Positions 19,228 to 28,615 of a stretch of DNA of 64,000 bases are shown one piece after another; the first letter of the stretch is position 1; each line of letters starts with the position of its first letter. The notes below the pieces were generated by a model. That model saw nothing but the letters and a program-made list of their open reading frames with translations, was not told where the DNA came from and searched no databases. Location of the stretch: the NCBI GenBank assembly GCA_028285305.1, contig JANQPV010000009.1, forward strand, positions 186,001-250,000, in the 5' to 3' direction. Source of the DNA: Alphaproteobacteria bacterium. GTDB lineage: Bacteria > Pseudomonadota > Alphaproteobacteria > SMXP01. Position numbers and translations under genes: made by a program.

Positions 19228-19734
19228 ATGCAGTTGAGCACTAAAGGCCGATACGCCGTTATGGCGATGGCCGATCTCGATTTAAACTCGAACGGGCGGC
19301 CGGTCGCGCTAGCAGATATCGCCAGCCGTCAAGATATTTCACTTTCTTACCTGGAGCAGCTCTTTGCCAAGTTGCGGCGGGCCAATCTTGTGAACAGCGT
19401 TCGCGGACCGGGCGGAGGATACCGCTTGGCGCATTCCGCGGATGAAGTCGCCATTGCCGACATTATCGTTGCGGTCGATGAACCTCTGAAAGTCACACGG
19501 TGCAAAGCCGGCTCGAGCAAGGGATGTATCGCGAATAGCGGACGGTGCATTACCCATGATTTGTGGGATGAGCTGGGCCGGCAAATCCTCACGTTCCTGC
19601 GCGGCGTAACTCTTTCTGACGTCACCCAAAGGCGCCTTTCCAGCCGGATCGATGCCACGCAAACCTCGTTCATAGCGTCTGAGGATTTAATCATGACCCA
19701 AGACTACCATTCAGAAGGTGAGACCTCAGTTTGA
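19228..19734 (+). CDS. iscR: Fe-S cluster assembly regulator, Rrf2 family (IscR)
   Basis: DNA-binding sensor that represses Fe-S assembly genes when it carries a [2Fe-2S] cluster. The winged helix starts at MQLSTKGRYAVMAMADL. Cluster ligands C92, C100, C107 and H110 are in RCKAGSSKGC and GRCITHDLW, matching the IscR Cys3-His pattern with slightly longer spacing. The ATG at 19228 is chosen because the family begins at MQL/MRL; an upstream in-frame start at 19183 adds an unrelated 15 residues. It is first gene of the suf operon and has its own operator upstream. Confidence 0.95.
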   Translation: MQLSTKGRYAVMAMADLDLNSNGRPVALADIASRQDISLSYLEQLFAKLRRANLVNSVRGPGGGYRLAHSADEVAIADIIVAVDEPLKVTRCKAGSSKGCIANSGRCITHDLWDELGRQILTFLRGVTLSDVTQRRLSSRIDATQTSFIASEDLIMTQDYHSEGETSV

Positions 19735-19780
19735 ATGATTGGTGAACGGAAGACCTCGACACGCTAGACTTTGCACTTTT

Positions 19781-20941
19781 ATGAACAACGACCTCATTTA
19801 CCTGGATCATAATGCTACTACGCCGATGCATCCCGATGCGGTAGACGCGGTTCGCGAGGCGTGTGCGCTGTATGGAAATCCGTCTTCTATTCACGCGGCG
19901 GGTCGGCGCAGCCGGGCGCTCATCGAACGTTCCCGTGAAGATCTGGCCCTCTTGTTGGGAGCTGACCCGGCCAATGTCATTTTCACCAGCGGAGGAACTG
20001 AAGCCAATAATCTGGCTATCACAAGTGCAGTAGTCTCTCAGTCCGTCGATCATGTTGTGGTTTCGGCTCTGGAGCATGAGTCTGTCCGCGAGTGCGCTCA
20101 AGCACAAGATGTTCCGGTCTCGGAAATTTCCGCGACTAAGAGCGGTGACATTTGCCTCGATCATTTGGAGACCGTGCTGACTGGGCTCTCTAGAGACGGC
20201 CAAAAAGCACTCGTTTGTGTCATGGCGGCGAATAATGAGATTGGAACGCTGTTGAGCATATCTCAAGCCATAGGGCTGGCGAATATGCATGGCGCTTTTA
20301 CTTTGGTGGATGCGGTGCAAGCAGTCGGCAAGATCAATGTCAATACCGATGATCTAGGTGCGACCTTTCTTTCTGTTTCCGCACATAAACTATGCGGGCC
20401 CAAAGGTGTGGGTGCACTCGTCGTTGACACGGATGCGCCTTTGAAGCCGCTTGTTTATGGAGGTGGTCAGGAACAACGCCGCCGCTCGGGAACAGAAAAT
20501 GTAATCGGCATCGCAGGATTTGGAGCCGCGGCAAAAGCCGCACGCATTTCCGGACCTATGGGGGAAAACGTTCGGGCTCTGCGAGATGAGATGGAGAGTG
20601 AACTCCGGCGCCGCGCGCCAGAGATCGTTGTTTACGGTGAATCAGGTCCGCGCCTTGCCAACACATCGTATTTTGGTGTGCCAGGGCTAGCCTCGGAACT
20701 GCAAGTGATTGCGATGGATCTGGCCGGTTTCTGCGTCAGTGCCGGATCCGCCTGCTCTTCGGGGAAAGTGTCAACGAGCCGGGTGATTTCTGCTCTGGGT
20801 TTCGACGGGAATGAAGCGGCATCCGCCATTCGGGTGAGCCTGGGTTGGGATACGTCACGACATGAAGTGAATCAGTTTGTTGATGCCTGGACGAACTATT
20901 ACGAAAATCAGGCCGGCGCACGGCTCAAAAAGTCCGCCTAG
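19781..20941 (+). CDS. Cysteine desulfurase, IscS/NifS-like (class V aminotransferase)
   Basis: PLP enzyme supplying sulfur as a persulfide. It starts at MNNDLIYLDHNATTPMHP. The PLP lysine is in SVSAHKLCGPKG. The active-site cysteine is in SAGSACSSGKVS, the long-loop group I (IscS/NifS) signature. It lies between iscR and sufB, 35 bases before sufB. A second desulfurase, SufS (group II), occurs later in the same operon. The ATG at 19781 lacks a good ribosome-binding site, and weaker in-frame TTG/GTG codons lie upstream (19739, 19742), so the exact start is open. Confidence 0.93.
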   Translation: MNNDLIYLDHNATTPMHPDAVDAVREACALYGNPSSIHAAGRRSRALIERSREDLALLLGADPANVIFTSGGTEANNLAITSAVVSQSVDHVVVSALEHESVRECAQAQDVPVSEISATKSGDICLDHLETVLTGLSRDGQKALVCVMAANNEIGTLLSISQAIGLANMHGAFTLVDAVQAVGKINVNTDDLGATFLSVSAHKLCGPKGVGALVVDTDAPLKPLVYGGGQEQRRRSGTENVIGIAGFGAAAKAARISGPMGENVRALRDEMESELRRRAPEIVVYGESGPRLANTSYFGVPGLASELQVIAMDLAGFCVSAGSACSSGKVSTSRVISALGFDGNEAASAIRVSLGWDTSRHEVNQFVDAWTNYYENQAGARLKKSA

Positions 20942-20975
20942 TGCGTAGCGAATTCGGGAACGGACGGAGAAAGAC

Positions 20976-22439
20976 ATGCCAGCGGTAGACGAGACAATCA
21001 GCGAAGTGAAGGGACTTGGCGAGAAGTACAAGTACGGCTTCGAGACTCAAATCCTTTCCGAAAAGGCGCCTAAGGGACTGGACGAGGACACGATCCGCTT
21101 CATCTCGGCAAAAAAGGGAGAGCCGGATTGGATGCTCGACTGGCGCTTGGATGCCTATCGCCGGTGGCTTGAAATGACAGAGCCCAAATGGGCCATGGTG
21201 AATTATCCGGAAATCGATTTTCAGGATGCCTATTACTATGCCGCGCCCAAGTCTCCGGAAGATGCGCCTCAGAGCTTGGACGAAGTAGATCCTGAGCTAC
21301 TCAAAACGTACGAAAAGCTCGGCATTCCCTTGAAAGAGCAGGAAATGTTGGCGGGCGTTCGCAACGTCGCGGTCGACGCGGTGTTCGACTCGGTGTCGGT
21401 TGTCACCACGTTCAAAGAAAAGCTCGCAGAAGCCGGCGTCATATTCTGCCCGATTTCCGAGGCGGTCCATACCCATCCAGAATTGGTCAAGAAGTACTTG
21501 GGGTCCGTTGTTCCGGTTACAGATAACTTTTACGCGACGCTAAACTCTGCTGTTTTCAGTGATGGATCGTTCGTTTACATTCCCGAAGGGGTGCGCTGCC
21601 CCATGGAACTCAGTACGTATTTTCGGATCAATGAGCAAAATACCGGGCAGTTCGAGCGGACGCTGATCATCGCCGAGAAAGGCTCCTACGTCAGTTACTT
21701 GGAAGGCTGTACGGCACCCATGCGTGATGAGAATCAGTTGCATGCGGCCGTGGTCGAACTTGTTGCGCTTGATGATGCGGAGATCAAATACTCAACGGTG
21801 CAGAATTGGTATCCCGGAGATGCCGAAGGCAAGGGCGGCATCTACAATTTCGTGACCAAGCGGGGTGATTGCCGAGGGCCCAATTCAAAGATTTCTTGGA
21901 CCCAGGTGGAGACAGGATCAGCGGTTACGTGGAAATATCCGAGCTGCATATTGCGCGGCGACAACAGCGTTGGTGAATTCTATTCGATCGCCATCACCAA
22001 TAATTATCAGCAAGCCGATACGGGCACCAAGATGGTCCATTTGGGCAAAAACACAAAAAGCCGCATCATCTCAAAAGGGATTTCCGCCGGCAAAGCTCAG
22101 AACACCTATCGCGGCTTGGTCAGCATACATCCCAAAGCGAAAGCTGCGCGTAACTATACGCAATGCGATTCGTTGTTGATCGGCGATAAATGCGGCGCCC
22201 ATACGGTGCCCTATATCGAAAGCCGAGATCCATCGGCGCTTGTTGAACACGAAGCGACGACGTCGAAGTTGAGCGAGGAGCAGCTCTTTTACTGCCGTCA
22301 GCGCGGCATCGGAGAAGAGGAAGCTGTAACGCTCCTCGTGAATGGGTTCTGTAAGGAGGTGTTGCAACACCTTCCTATGGAATTTGCCGTTGAGGCGCAA
22401 AAACTTGTGGGCATTAGCCTTGAAGGCAGTGTCGGATAG
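20976..22439 (+). CDS. sufB: Fe-S cluster assembly scaffold SufB
   Basis: Scaffold subunit of the SufBCD complex (487 residues). Typical SufB segments are [36 protein letters not shown] and the conserved Cys region [20 protein letters not shown]. The C-terminal interface with SufD and SufC includes [17 protein letters not shown]. It is followed 9 bases later by sufC. Confidence 0.97.
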   Translation: MPAVDETISEVKGLGEKYKYGFETQILSEKAPKGLDEDTIRFISAKKGEPDWMLDWRLDAYRRWLEMTEPKWAMVNYPEIDFQDAYYYAAPKSPEDAPQSLDEVDPELLKTYEKLGIPLKEQEMLAGVRNVAVDAVFDSVSVVTTFKEKLAEAGVIFCPISEAVHTHPELVKKYLGSVVPVTDNFYATLNSAVFSDGSFVYIPEGVRCPMELSTYFRINEQNTGQFERTLIIAEKGSYVSYLEGCTAPMRDENQLHAAVVELVALDDAEIKYSTVQNWYPGDAEGKGGIYNFVTKRGDCRGPNSKISWTQVETGSAVTWKYPSCILRGDNSVGEFYSIAITNNYQQADTGTKMVHLGKNTKSRIISKGISAGKAQNTYRGLVSIHPKAKAARNYTQCDSLLIGDKCGAHTVPYIESRDPSALVEHEATTSKLSEEQLFYCRQRGIGEEEAVTLLVNGFCKEVLQHLPMEFAVEAQKLVGISLEGSVG

Positions 22440-22448
22440 GATTTGGAT

Positions 22449-23198
22449 ATGTTGCAAATAAAAGATCTGCGCGTCGATGTGGACGGCAAAGAAATTCTAA
22501 CGGGACTCAGCCTTGATGTGAAGGCGGGCGAAGTGCATGCGGTCATGGGTCCCAACGGGTCCGGCAAAAGTACGCTCTCTTACGTGCTCTCTGGCCGGGA
22601 CGGGTACGATGTCACCGGGGGATCGATCACTTATAAGGGAGATTCCCTTGTTGATCTCGACCCGGAAGACCGAGCCGCGCAGGGCATTTTCTTGGCGTTC
22701 CAGTATCCCCTCGAAATCCCTGGTGTCGGATCCATGACTTTTATGAGGACGGCACTGAATGCTCAGCGTAAAGCGCGCGGAGAAAATGAACTGGACGCGG
22801 CCAGTTTCATGAAACTCATCCGGGCCAAAGCCAAGGAGCTCAACATAGATGCAGAGATGTTGAAGCGTCCTCTCAATGTTGGATTCTCCGGCGGTGAAAA
22901 GAAGCGAAACGAAGTTCTTCAGATGGCATTGCTTGAGCCGACATTGGCAATCCTGGACGAAACGGACTCAGGACTTGATATTGATGCGCTCAAGCTGGTG
23001 GCGGACGGCGTCAACGCTCTGCGATCACCCGATCGGGCCATGATTGTGATCACGCACTATCAGCGGCTGCTGAACTACATCGTTCCGGACTATGTGCACG
23101 TGCTGGCAGGTGGGAAGATCGTCAAGTCAGGCGATAAGTCCCTGGCACTTGAACTTGAAAAATCCGGCTACGATGCAATTGTCGCTGAGGCGGCGTGA
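22449..23198 (+). CDS. sufC: Fe-S assembly ATPase SufC
   Basis: ABC-type ATPase of the SufBCD complex (about 249 residues). Walker A is GPNGSGKST, the signature is FSGGEKKRNE, and Walker B is LAILDETDSGLD, with the SufC-specific ETDSGLD ending. The ATG at 22449 (MLQIKDLRVDVDG) is preferred to the in-frame TTG at 22443. sufD starts 10 bases after the stop. Confidence 0.97.
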   Translation: MLQIKDLRVDVDGKEILTGLSLDVKAGEVHAVMGPNGSGKSTLSYVLSGRDGYDVTGGSITYKGDSLVDLDPEDRAAQGIFLAFQYPLEIPGVGSMTFMRTALNAQRKARGENELDAASFMKLIRAKAKELNIDAEMLKRPLNVGFSGGEKKRNEVLQMALLEPTLAILDETDSGLDIDALKLVADGVNALRSPDRAMIVITHYQRLLNYIVPDYVHVLAGGKIVKSGDKSLALELEKSGYDAIVAEAA

Positions 23199-23208
23199 GG
23201 GAGAACTG

Positions 23209-24573
23209 ATGACGACCTCAACATCTAAATCGGCCGAGGGTGGCGCCCCAATCCGTATCGTTGCATCAAGCGGCGATGTCGAAGCGCCTTTTCTGGAAAA
23301 GGCCGAGTCATTCATTCGCTCTCGCACCGGCAATGAACCGGATTGGCTGCAACGCGCCAGGTCCAAAGGTCTTGAGGCGTTTCGGCGTTCTGGATTTCCT
23401 CACCGGCGCGTCGAAGAATGGAAATATACCGATCTGCGCACGCACATTAGTAAAAGCGATGCCTCTTCTTCTTCGGCTGGTCACGCAACACAGATCGAAA
23501 GCTCGGCCTTTGATGCGATCACATTAACGTTTGTCGACGGCGCTTTTGACCGAGCGGCATCTTCTGACCTGACATCCTTGTCGGGCGTGGAAGTGGTCAT
23601 GCTTGAGGACGACTTGGGCGCCCTTGTGGAGCGACAAAAACACCTCCTTTGTGCGATCGACAATCCGGTCACGTCCCTTTCGATTAATGGTCTTAACTTA
23701 GCGCAGGCAAGAAGCGGTGCAATTATTCGCGTGCTGCCGGGCGAGGCGCTGTCAAAACCGATCCACATTCGTTCGGTGCACACCGGGGCGGAGATCTCGC
23801 CTGCGCGACATGTTGTTGTTCTCGAGTCGGGCGCGCGCGCAACGCTCCTTGAGACAAATACCGGTGATGGCGTGAAAGAGCCTGCTTTGATCGGGCAATC
23901 ACTGCAAATCCATCTGGAGCCTAACGCGGAGTTGTCACATCACCGGTCCGTCGGACTCCCGGATGCTTGCACATTGCTGTCCGGGGTTGCTGCCCATCTT
24001 GAGGCGGAGGCGCACTATGCCGGAACGACTTTGAACCTAGGGGCGGCGTTGTTGCGACAAGACACCCATATCGCTTTTCAAGGCGAGGGCGCGATCGCGG
24101 ATTTGACGGGAGCTTATTTGCTCAACGGAAATCAGCACTGCGACCAAACCATCTTCATCGATCACGCCGTGCCCAATTGCGAGAGCAGTCAAGTTTTCAA
24201 AGGAGTCCTGACCGATCGTTCCCGAGGCGTGTTTCAAGGTAAGGTCTTAGTGGCGCAAGATGCGCAGCACACCGATGCGCATCAGCTGAGCAACGCTCTG
24301 CTGCTTTCCGAACGCGCTGAACTAGATGCCAAGCCCGAGCTGGAAATCTATGCAGACGACGTGAAGTGCTCCCACGGATCGACCGCCGGGGAGTTGGACG
24401 AGGATGCGCTTTTCTATCTCCGTGCCCGGGGCATCCCACTGGCGGTGGCAAAGACCCTGCTGATTGAAGCGTTTGTCCGCGAGCCGATCGAAAGCATCAA
24501 GGAAGAGGCCATTCGAAACATCTTTATGCAGCAGGTCTCCGAATGGCTTCAGAACGCAGAGGTGCGGACATGA
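23209..24573 (+). CDS. sufD: Fe-S assembly protein SufD
   Basis: SufB paralogue that completes SufBC2D (about 454 residues). Conserved segments are FPHRRVEEWKYTDLR near the N-terminus and, in the C-terminal core, QTIFIDHAVPNCESSQVFKG and DDVKCSHGSTAGELDEDALFYLRARGI. The ATG at 23209 has a strong upstream GAGGGAG. The open frame extends further upstream, but only inside sufC. The stop overlaps the sufS start by four bases (ATGA). Confidence 0.96.
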   Translation: MTTSTSKSAEGGAPIRIVASSGDVEAPFLEKAESFIRSRTGNEPDWLQRARSKGLEAFRRSGFPHRRVEEWKYTDLRTHISKSDASSSSAGHATQIESSAFDAITLTFVDGAFDRAASSDLTSLSGVEVVMLEDDLGALVERQKHLLCAIDNPVTSLSINGLNLAQARSGAIIRVLPGEALSKPIHIRSVHTGAEISPARHVVVLESGARATLLETNTGDGVKEPALIGQSLQIHLEPNAELSHHRSVGLPDACTLLSGVAAHLEAEAHYAGTTLNLGAALLRQDTHIAFQGEGAIADLTGAYLLNGNQHCDQTIFIDHAVPNCESSQVFKGVLTDRSRGVFQGKVLVAQDAQHTDAHQLSNALLLSERAELDAKPELEIYADDVKCSHGSTAGELDEDALFYLRARGIPLAVAKTLLIEAFVREPIESIKEEAIRNIFMQQVSEWLQNAEVRT

Positions 24574-25820
24574 CCGAACAACCGCTCTCGCTTAAGAGAT
24601 CTTCAGAATTTCATGCCGTGCAGGTTCGGCAAGAGTTTCCGATTTTGTCGCGTGAGGTGTATGGCAAGCCGCTCACCTACCTGGACAATGCGGCGTCTGC
24701 GCAAAAGCCTAAAGTCGTGATCGATTCTATGAATGAGGTGCTCGAAAACGAGTACGCCAATGTTCATCGCGGCCTGCACTATTTGAGCAATACGGCCACG
24801 GCTAAATACGAAGAGGCGCGGGCAATCGCTCAGCGTTTTCTCAATGCGGCAAGCCAAGACGAAATCATTTTCACGTCCGGTGCGACGGATGGGATAAATC
24901 TGGTCGCGAATGGTCTGGCTGAGGACATCAAAGAGGGCGATGAAATTGTCCTTTCGATTATGGAGCACCATTCCAATATCGTTCCTTGGCATTTTCTGCG
25001 GGAACGCCATGGGGCGGTTCTGAAATGGGTCGATATTGAGAGCGATGGTTCGCTTTCTATAGAGAGATTTGAAGAGGTCCTGTCTTCGCGAACGAAGCTT
25101 GTTGCGCTGACCCATATGTCAAACGTGCTCGGCACGGTTACGCCGGTTAAAGACATTATTCAGCTTGCCCATGATCGGGGTGTTCCGGTTCTACTCGACG
25201 GTGCTCAAGGGGCAGTCCATTTGGATGTTGACGTTCAGGACTTGGACGTCGACTTTTATGCATGCACCGGCCACAAGCTCTATGGGCCGACCGGAATTGG
25301 TATCCTCTACGGAAAAAAACAGCGGCTTAACGCCCTGCGTCCGTTCCGTGGAGGAGGCGAAATGATCGAAGAGGTCAGCCGAGACCGCGTGACCTATCTG
25401 GACGCGCCTCACCGGTTTGAAGCCGGAACGCCGCCGATTGTAGAAGCAATCGGTCTCGGGGCTGCTCTTACGTTCATGATGTCACTGGATGCGGAGGCGG
25501 TGCGAGCTCACGAACACGCGCTCCTGTCTTACGCGATGGAATGCCTGCGCGAGCTGAATTCGATCCAAACCTACGGCTCTGCTCCCGGCAAAGGATCGAT
25601 CGTCGCCTTTAATCTTGAAGGGGCTCACCCGCATGATTTGAGTACCATCATTGACCGGGAGGGCGTGGCCGTCAGGGCCGGGCATCACTGCGCTCAACCG
25701 CTGATGGAACGGCTGGGGGTGACGGCGACGGCCCGGGCCTCATTTGCGCTTTATAATACGATGGAAGATGTCGACCGTTTGGTTGCCGCCATCCGGAAAG
25801 CTGGGGAGTTCTTGAGCTGA
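24570..25820 (+). CDS. sufS: Cysteine desulfurase SufS
   Basis: Group II desulfurase of about 416 residues dedicated to the Suf system. The PLP lysine is in ACTGHKLYGPTGIG. The active-site cysteine sits in RAGHHCAQPLM, the SufS signature. N-terminal YLDNAASAQKP and the NVHRGLHYLS motif are also typical. Its ATGA start overlaps the sufD stop, and its stop overlaps the sufT start, so the three are translationally coupled. No sufE or sufU gene is seen here. Confidence 0.96.
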   Translation: MTEQPLSLKRSSEFHAVQVRQEFPILSREVYGKPLTYLDNAASAQKPKVVIDSMNEVLENEYANVHRGLHYLSNTATAKYEEARAIAQRFLNAASQDEIIFTSGATDGINLVANGLAEDIKEGDEIVLSIMEHHSNIVPWHFLRERHGAVLKWVDIESDGSLSIERFEEVLSSRTKLVALTHMSNVLGTVTPVKDIIQLAHDRGVPVLLDGAQGAVHLDVDVQDLDVDFYACTGHKLYGPTGIGILYGKKQRLNALRPFRGGGEMIEEVSRDRVTYLDAPHRFEAGTPPIVEAIGLGAALTFMMSLDAEAVRAHEHALLSYAMECLRELNSIQTYGSAPGKGSIVAFNLEGAHPHDLSTIIDREGVAVRAGHHCAQPLMERLGVTATARASFALYNTMEDVDRLVAAIRKAGEFLS

Positions 25821-26218
25821 TGGACGATCAAATCGAAAGTATCCAAGAGGAAAAGACGTCGGGCTTAGTCTCGGACGAGGCAAAAGCGGCGTCGGCGTTG
25901 CCGGAAGAGGAACTCGAACGGCTGACAAGCGATATCATCACAGCCCTCAAAACGGTCTACGATCCAGAGATACCGGTCGATATTTACGAATTGGGCCTTA
26001 TTTATAGGATCGACATCTCCGATGACCGGGATATAGACATCGAAATGACGTTAACCGCGCCTGGTTGTCCGGTGGCCGGCGAAATGCCGGGCTGGGTCCA
26101 GTCAGCGGCTTTGACGGTCCCCGGTGTACGGGACGTTAAGGTGGATTTGGTATTCGATCCGATGTGGGAGCCGTCCCGCATGTCCGATGAAGCCAAGCTA
26201 GAGCTTGGCTGGATGTAG
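25820..26218 (+). CDS. sufT: SufT / DUF59 (MIP18-like) Fe-S maturation factor
   Basis: A 132-residue protein. After an acidic N-terminus, the DUF59 core reads ALKTVYDPEIPVDIYELGLIY, with the Cys-bearing loop LTAPGCPVAGEMP and the closing VDLVFDPMWEPSRMSDEAKLELGWM. The family aids Fe-S maturation. Its ATG shares a base with the sufS stop codon. Confidence 0.93.
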   Translation: MDDQIESIQEEKTSGLVSDEAKAASALPEEELERLTSDIITALKTVYDPEIPVDIYELGLIYRIDISDDRDIDIEMTLTAPGCPVAGEMPGWVQSAALTVPGVRDVKVDLVFDPMWEPSRMSDEAKLELGWM

Positions 26219-26242
26219 TTTTCGAGAGCGTAAGAACGAACC

Positions 26243-26650
26243 ATGGAAAAAGCAAAACGCAGAGCCCGCCCACAAGTCGTCCGTTTGACGGAACAAGCGG
26301 CGGAGCACCTGAAAGACATTATGGAACGGGCTGAGGAAAACTATGTCGGTCTGCGGCTGGGGCTGAAAAACGCCGGTTGTGCGGGCATGGCCTACACCAT
26401 GGACTATGCCACGGAGAAAGGTCCCATGGACGAGGTGGTTGAGGACAAAGGGGTTCAAATCTTTATCGAGCCTAAGGACTTGCTCTTCTTGATCGGTACG
26501 GAAATGGATTGGGAACAAACCAAGCTGAGTTCCGGCTTCGTCTTCAGGAATCCAAACGAAACCGATGCATGCGGGTGTGGAGAGTCTGTCACCATTGAAC
26601 CGGTTCAGAATCTCGAAGCGGAGGATGGGGAGGCTACTTCTCCAGCTTAA
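26243..26650 (+). CDS. sufA: A-type Fe-S carrier, SufA/IscA family
   Basis: HesB/IscA fold carrier of about 135 residues delivering clusters to apoproteins. The three conserved cysteines are in KNAGCAGMAY and DACGCGES. It is the last gene of the operon. Its 3' end overlaps the convergent SnoaL-like gene by 17 bases. Confidence 0.94.
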   Translation: MEKAKRRARPQVVRLTEQAAEHLKDIMERAEENYVGLRLGLKNAGCAGMAYTMDYATEKGPMDEVVEDKGVQIFIEPKDLLFLIGTEMDWEQTKLSSGFVFRNPNETDACGCGESVTIEPVQNLEAEDGEATSPA

Positions 26651-27089
26651 CCCGCAGCCGCGATATCCGCGAATGAGCAATGCGCCAGCCATCCGGCGTC
26701 TTCGTATAAGTCTCGATATAATAGCCATATCCGCGGAAGGCCGTTTGCTCACTGAGGATAACATCTTCCATTGGAAACGTCGCTTTGGCTTCTGTGTCTG
26801 AGACGAACTCGATCTCGGCGATGTGACCATGATGGACGCTTTGTACGCCCACAAGAGCTTTGCTGACCGCCTCGATGATGTTGGCTTGGCCCTCGACAGG
26901 CGGTGTGGGTTCGGTTCCCTCTGGATACCCCAAGATCGGATCGTAAACGGCCTCGGTGAAGTCAAAGACCGCGTCTTCCGCAAACACTTGTTTGAGCTCC
27001 TCAAAGCTTTTGGTGTCGATGGAGCGAAAATAGCGGGCTTTGGTTTGCTTGATTTCCTCGATCGCGAGCAGTTTTTCGATGTCGTTCAT
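26634..27089 (-). CDS. SnoaL-like / nuclear transport factor 2 family protein
   Basis: A 151-residue protein with the NTF2-like cone fold pattern (SnoaL_4 type): an N-terminal helix pair with IEEIKQTKARYFRSIDTKSFEEL, then DAVFDF, then a conserved SVHHGHIAEIEF strand and RISRLRV at the end. Family members bind small hydrophobic ligands or catalyse cyclisation, dehydration or hydroxylation, and the role is not predictable here. It is one of four such genes in the window. It is convergent with sufA. Confidence 0.82.
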   Translation of the reverse strand: MNDIEKLLAIEEIKQTKARYFRSIDTKSFEELKQVFAEDAVFDFTEAVYDPILGYPEGTEPTPPVEGQANIIEAVSKALVGVQSVHHGHIAEIEFVSDTEAKATFPMEDVILSEQTAFRGYGYYIETYTKTPDGWRIAHSRISRLRVKLEK

Positions 27090-27143
27090 TTCCGTCCCCA
27101 GTTATGATTCGAGAGAGTTCGTAACCGACTTTGGAGAGATGAT

Positions 27144-27539
27144 GTGATCAAAGCAAGTTGCTTGTGCGGAGCTGTTGCGTGGGAGGTGGATGCGCTCACG
27201 ACTCCCCTGGGGAACTGCCACTGCCGGACGTGCCAAAAGGCGCATAGCGCGCCGTTTGCGACCACCGCCCGAGCAAGACGGTCAGACTTTCGCTGGGCGA
27301 ACGGCGGAGATCACGTGGCCCACTATGAATCGTCGCCCGGCAAGCTGCGCCATTTTTGCCCCACGTGCGGTTCTCAGATGATGGCTGAATGGATCGATCA
27401 GGATGAGGTTATTTTGCGCATTGGGGTGGTCGATGAAGGCTTGGAGGGCGACGTGGCGGTCAACATCTGGACCTCTCATTCGCCCGCCTACGCCAAATCG
27501 AGCGCGACCGCACCAAGTTTTCCGGAAGGCTTCAAGTAG
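27144..27539 (+). CDS. GFA (CENP-V) domain zinc protein
   Basis: A glutathione-dependent formaldehyde-activating-enzyme-like domain of 131 residues. Zinc-ligand cysteines are in ASCLCGAVAW, GNCHCRTCQKAHSAPF and HFCPTCGSQM, the standard family pattern. The start is GTG with GGAGAG upstream. Despite the family name, most members have no proven formaldehyde role. It runs to within a base or two of the convergent hydrolase. Confidence 0.87.
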   Translation: MIKASCLCGAVAWEVDALTTPLGNCHCRTCQKAHSAPFATTARARRSDFRWANGGDHVAHYESSPGKLRHFCPTCGSQMMAEWIDQDEVILRIGVVDEGLEGDVAVNIWTSHSPAYAKSSATAPSFPEGFK

Positions 27540-27540
27540 G

Positions 27541-28521
27541 TCACTGTGAGGCGTCACTTGAGAAGAATGCGATCAGTTCCTCACTGACGAAGTCCGCTTC
27601 TTCTGCCATGATCCAATGGCTGACGCCGGGCAGGATCTTTACATTGTCTTCGCCGAGATAGTCTTTCGTGGCGAGCGCCGAGGCTTCGGGAATGAACGCG
27701 TCGTCTTCTCCGTAGGCGAACTTTACGGGCATGGGTGTGGCGCCGTTTTCGGGAATAGTGTCATAGTCGACAAAGTCGGCCCGGTAGGAATTGATCATTG
27801 TGGAAATGGCATTGTCTTTCGCCCAGGCGGACTTGTAGAGTTCCATTTCCTCATCCGTGAACACGCCGGGGGCGCTGGTTTGTTGGAGGTTGCGCGTAAG
27901 GAGCCACCAATTGCCGGCCCGGCCGACCAGTTCTGGCAAAAGCGGCAACTTGAAGAAGTCCCGGAACCAGCTGATGGTTTCTTCATCGTCTTCCGGGCTG
28001 AAGTTTTGCCACGACAAAGGATGGCCTACGTTGAAAATATAAGCTTTGCGGATACGATCCGGATGCTCGAAGATCAGCCGCCAGGCGACGCCGGCGCCCA
28101 CATCGTGGCCCGCCAGATAGCTGTTTTCCCAGCCCAACGCGTCCATCAGGCCAACAATGTCGCCGGCATAGTGTTGCTGTGTATAGAGATTCGAGCCCTT
28201 GGGTTTGTCTGAGCGGTTGTACCCGCGCAGATCAGGGGCGGCCACACGGAAACCGGCGTTCGCCAGTGCGGCCACCTGTTCGTGCCAGGAATACCAAAAC
28301 TCGGGAAAGCCATGGAGCAGGATCACGGGCTCGCCGTCTTCCGGTCCGGCGAAGACAACGTGAAGAGTTAGGTTGCCCACATCGATTCTTTGAGACGAAA
28401 GATCAACGCCGGTTTCGGTTTCAGCAATCGCGATCTCGTCCAGCTCCGCGTGGTTTCCGGACAGCCAAGCAAGGCCGACGAGAAGGCCAATGGCTACCAA
28501 GAGAACGATGATGAAACGCAT
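27541..28521 (-). CDS. Membrane-anchored alpha/beta hydrolase, epoxide-hydrolase-like
   Basis: About 326 residues. An N-terminal membrane segment or uncleaved signal (FIIVLLVAIGLLVGLAWL) is followed by the hydrolase fold. HGFPEFWYSW is the epoxide hydrolase/haloalkane dehalogenase oxyanion motif. The nucleophile is Asp in AGHDVGAGVAW, and the general-base His is in GVSHWIMAEEAD. Asp as nucleophile supports epoxide hydrolase or dehalogenase chemistry over esterase. The ATG at 28521 is chosen because GGAGGGG stands directly upstream; the GTG at 28533 lies in that ribosome-binding site. Confidence 0.86.
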   Translation of the reverse strand: MRFIIVLLVAIGLLVGLAWLSGNHAELDEIAIAETETGVDLSSQRIDVGNLTLHVVFAGPEDGEPVILLHGFPEFWYSWHEQVAALANAGFRVAAPDLRGYNRSDKPKGSNLYTQQHYAGDIVGLMDALGWENSYLAGHDVGAGVAWRLIFEHPDRIRKAYIFNVGHPLSWQNFSPEDDEETISWFRDFFKLPLLPELVGRAGNWWLLTRNLQQTSAPGVFTDEEMELYKSAWAKDNAISTMINSYRADFVDYDTIPENGATPMPVKFAYGEDDAFIPEASALATKDYLGEDNVKILPGVSHWIMAEEADFVSEELIAFFSSDASQ

Positions 28522-28615
28522 GCGCCCCTCCACGATTTTTTGGGAGTATAGATCTCAAACCCCTTGCAGACAAGAACAAAGGGTGATCAAGGGTTGCGCA
28601 GGAAGGTTTCCATAC

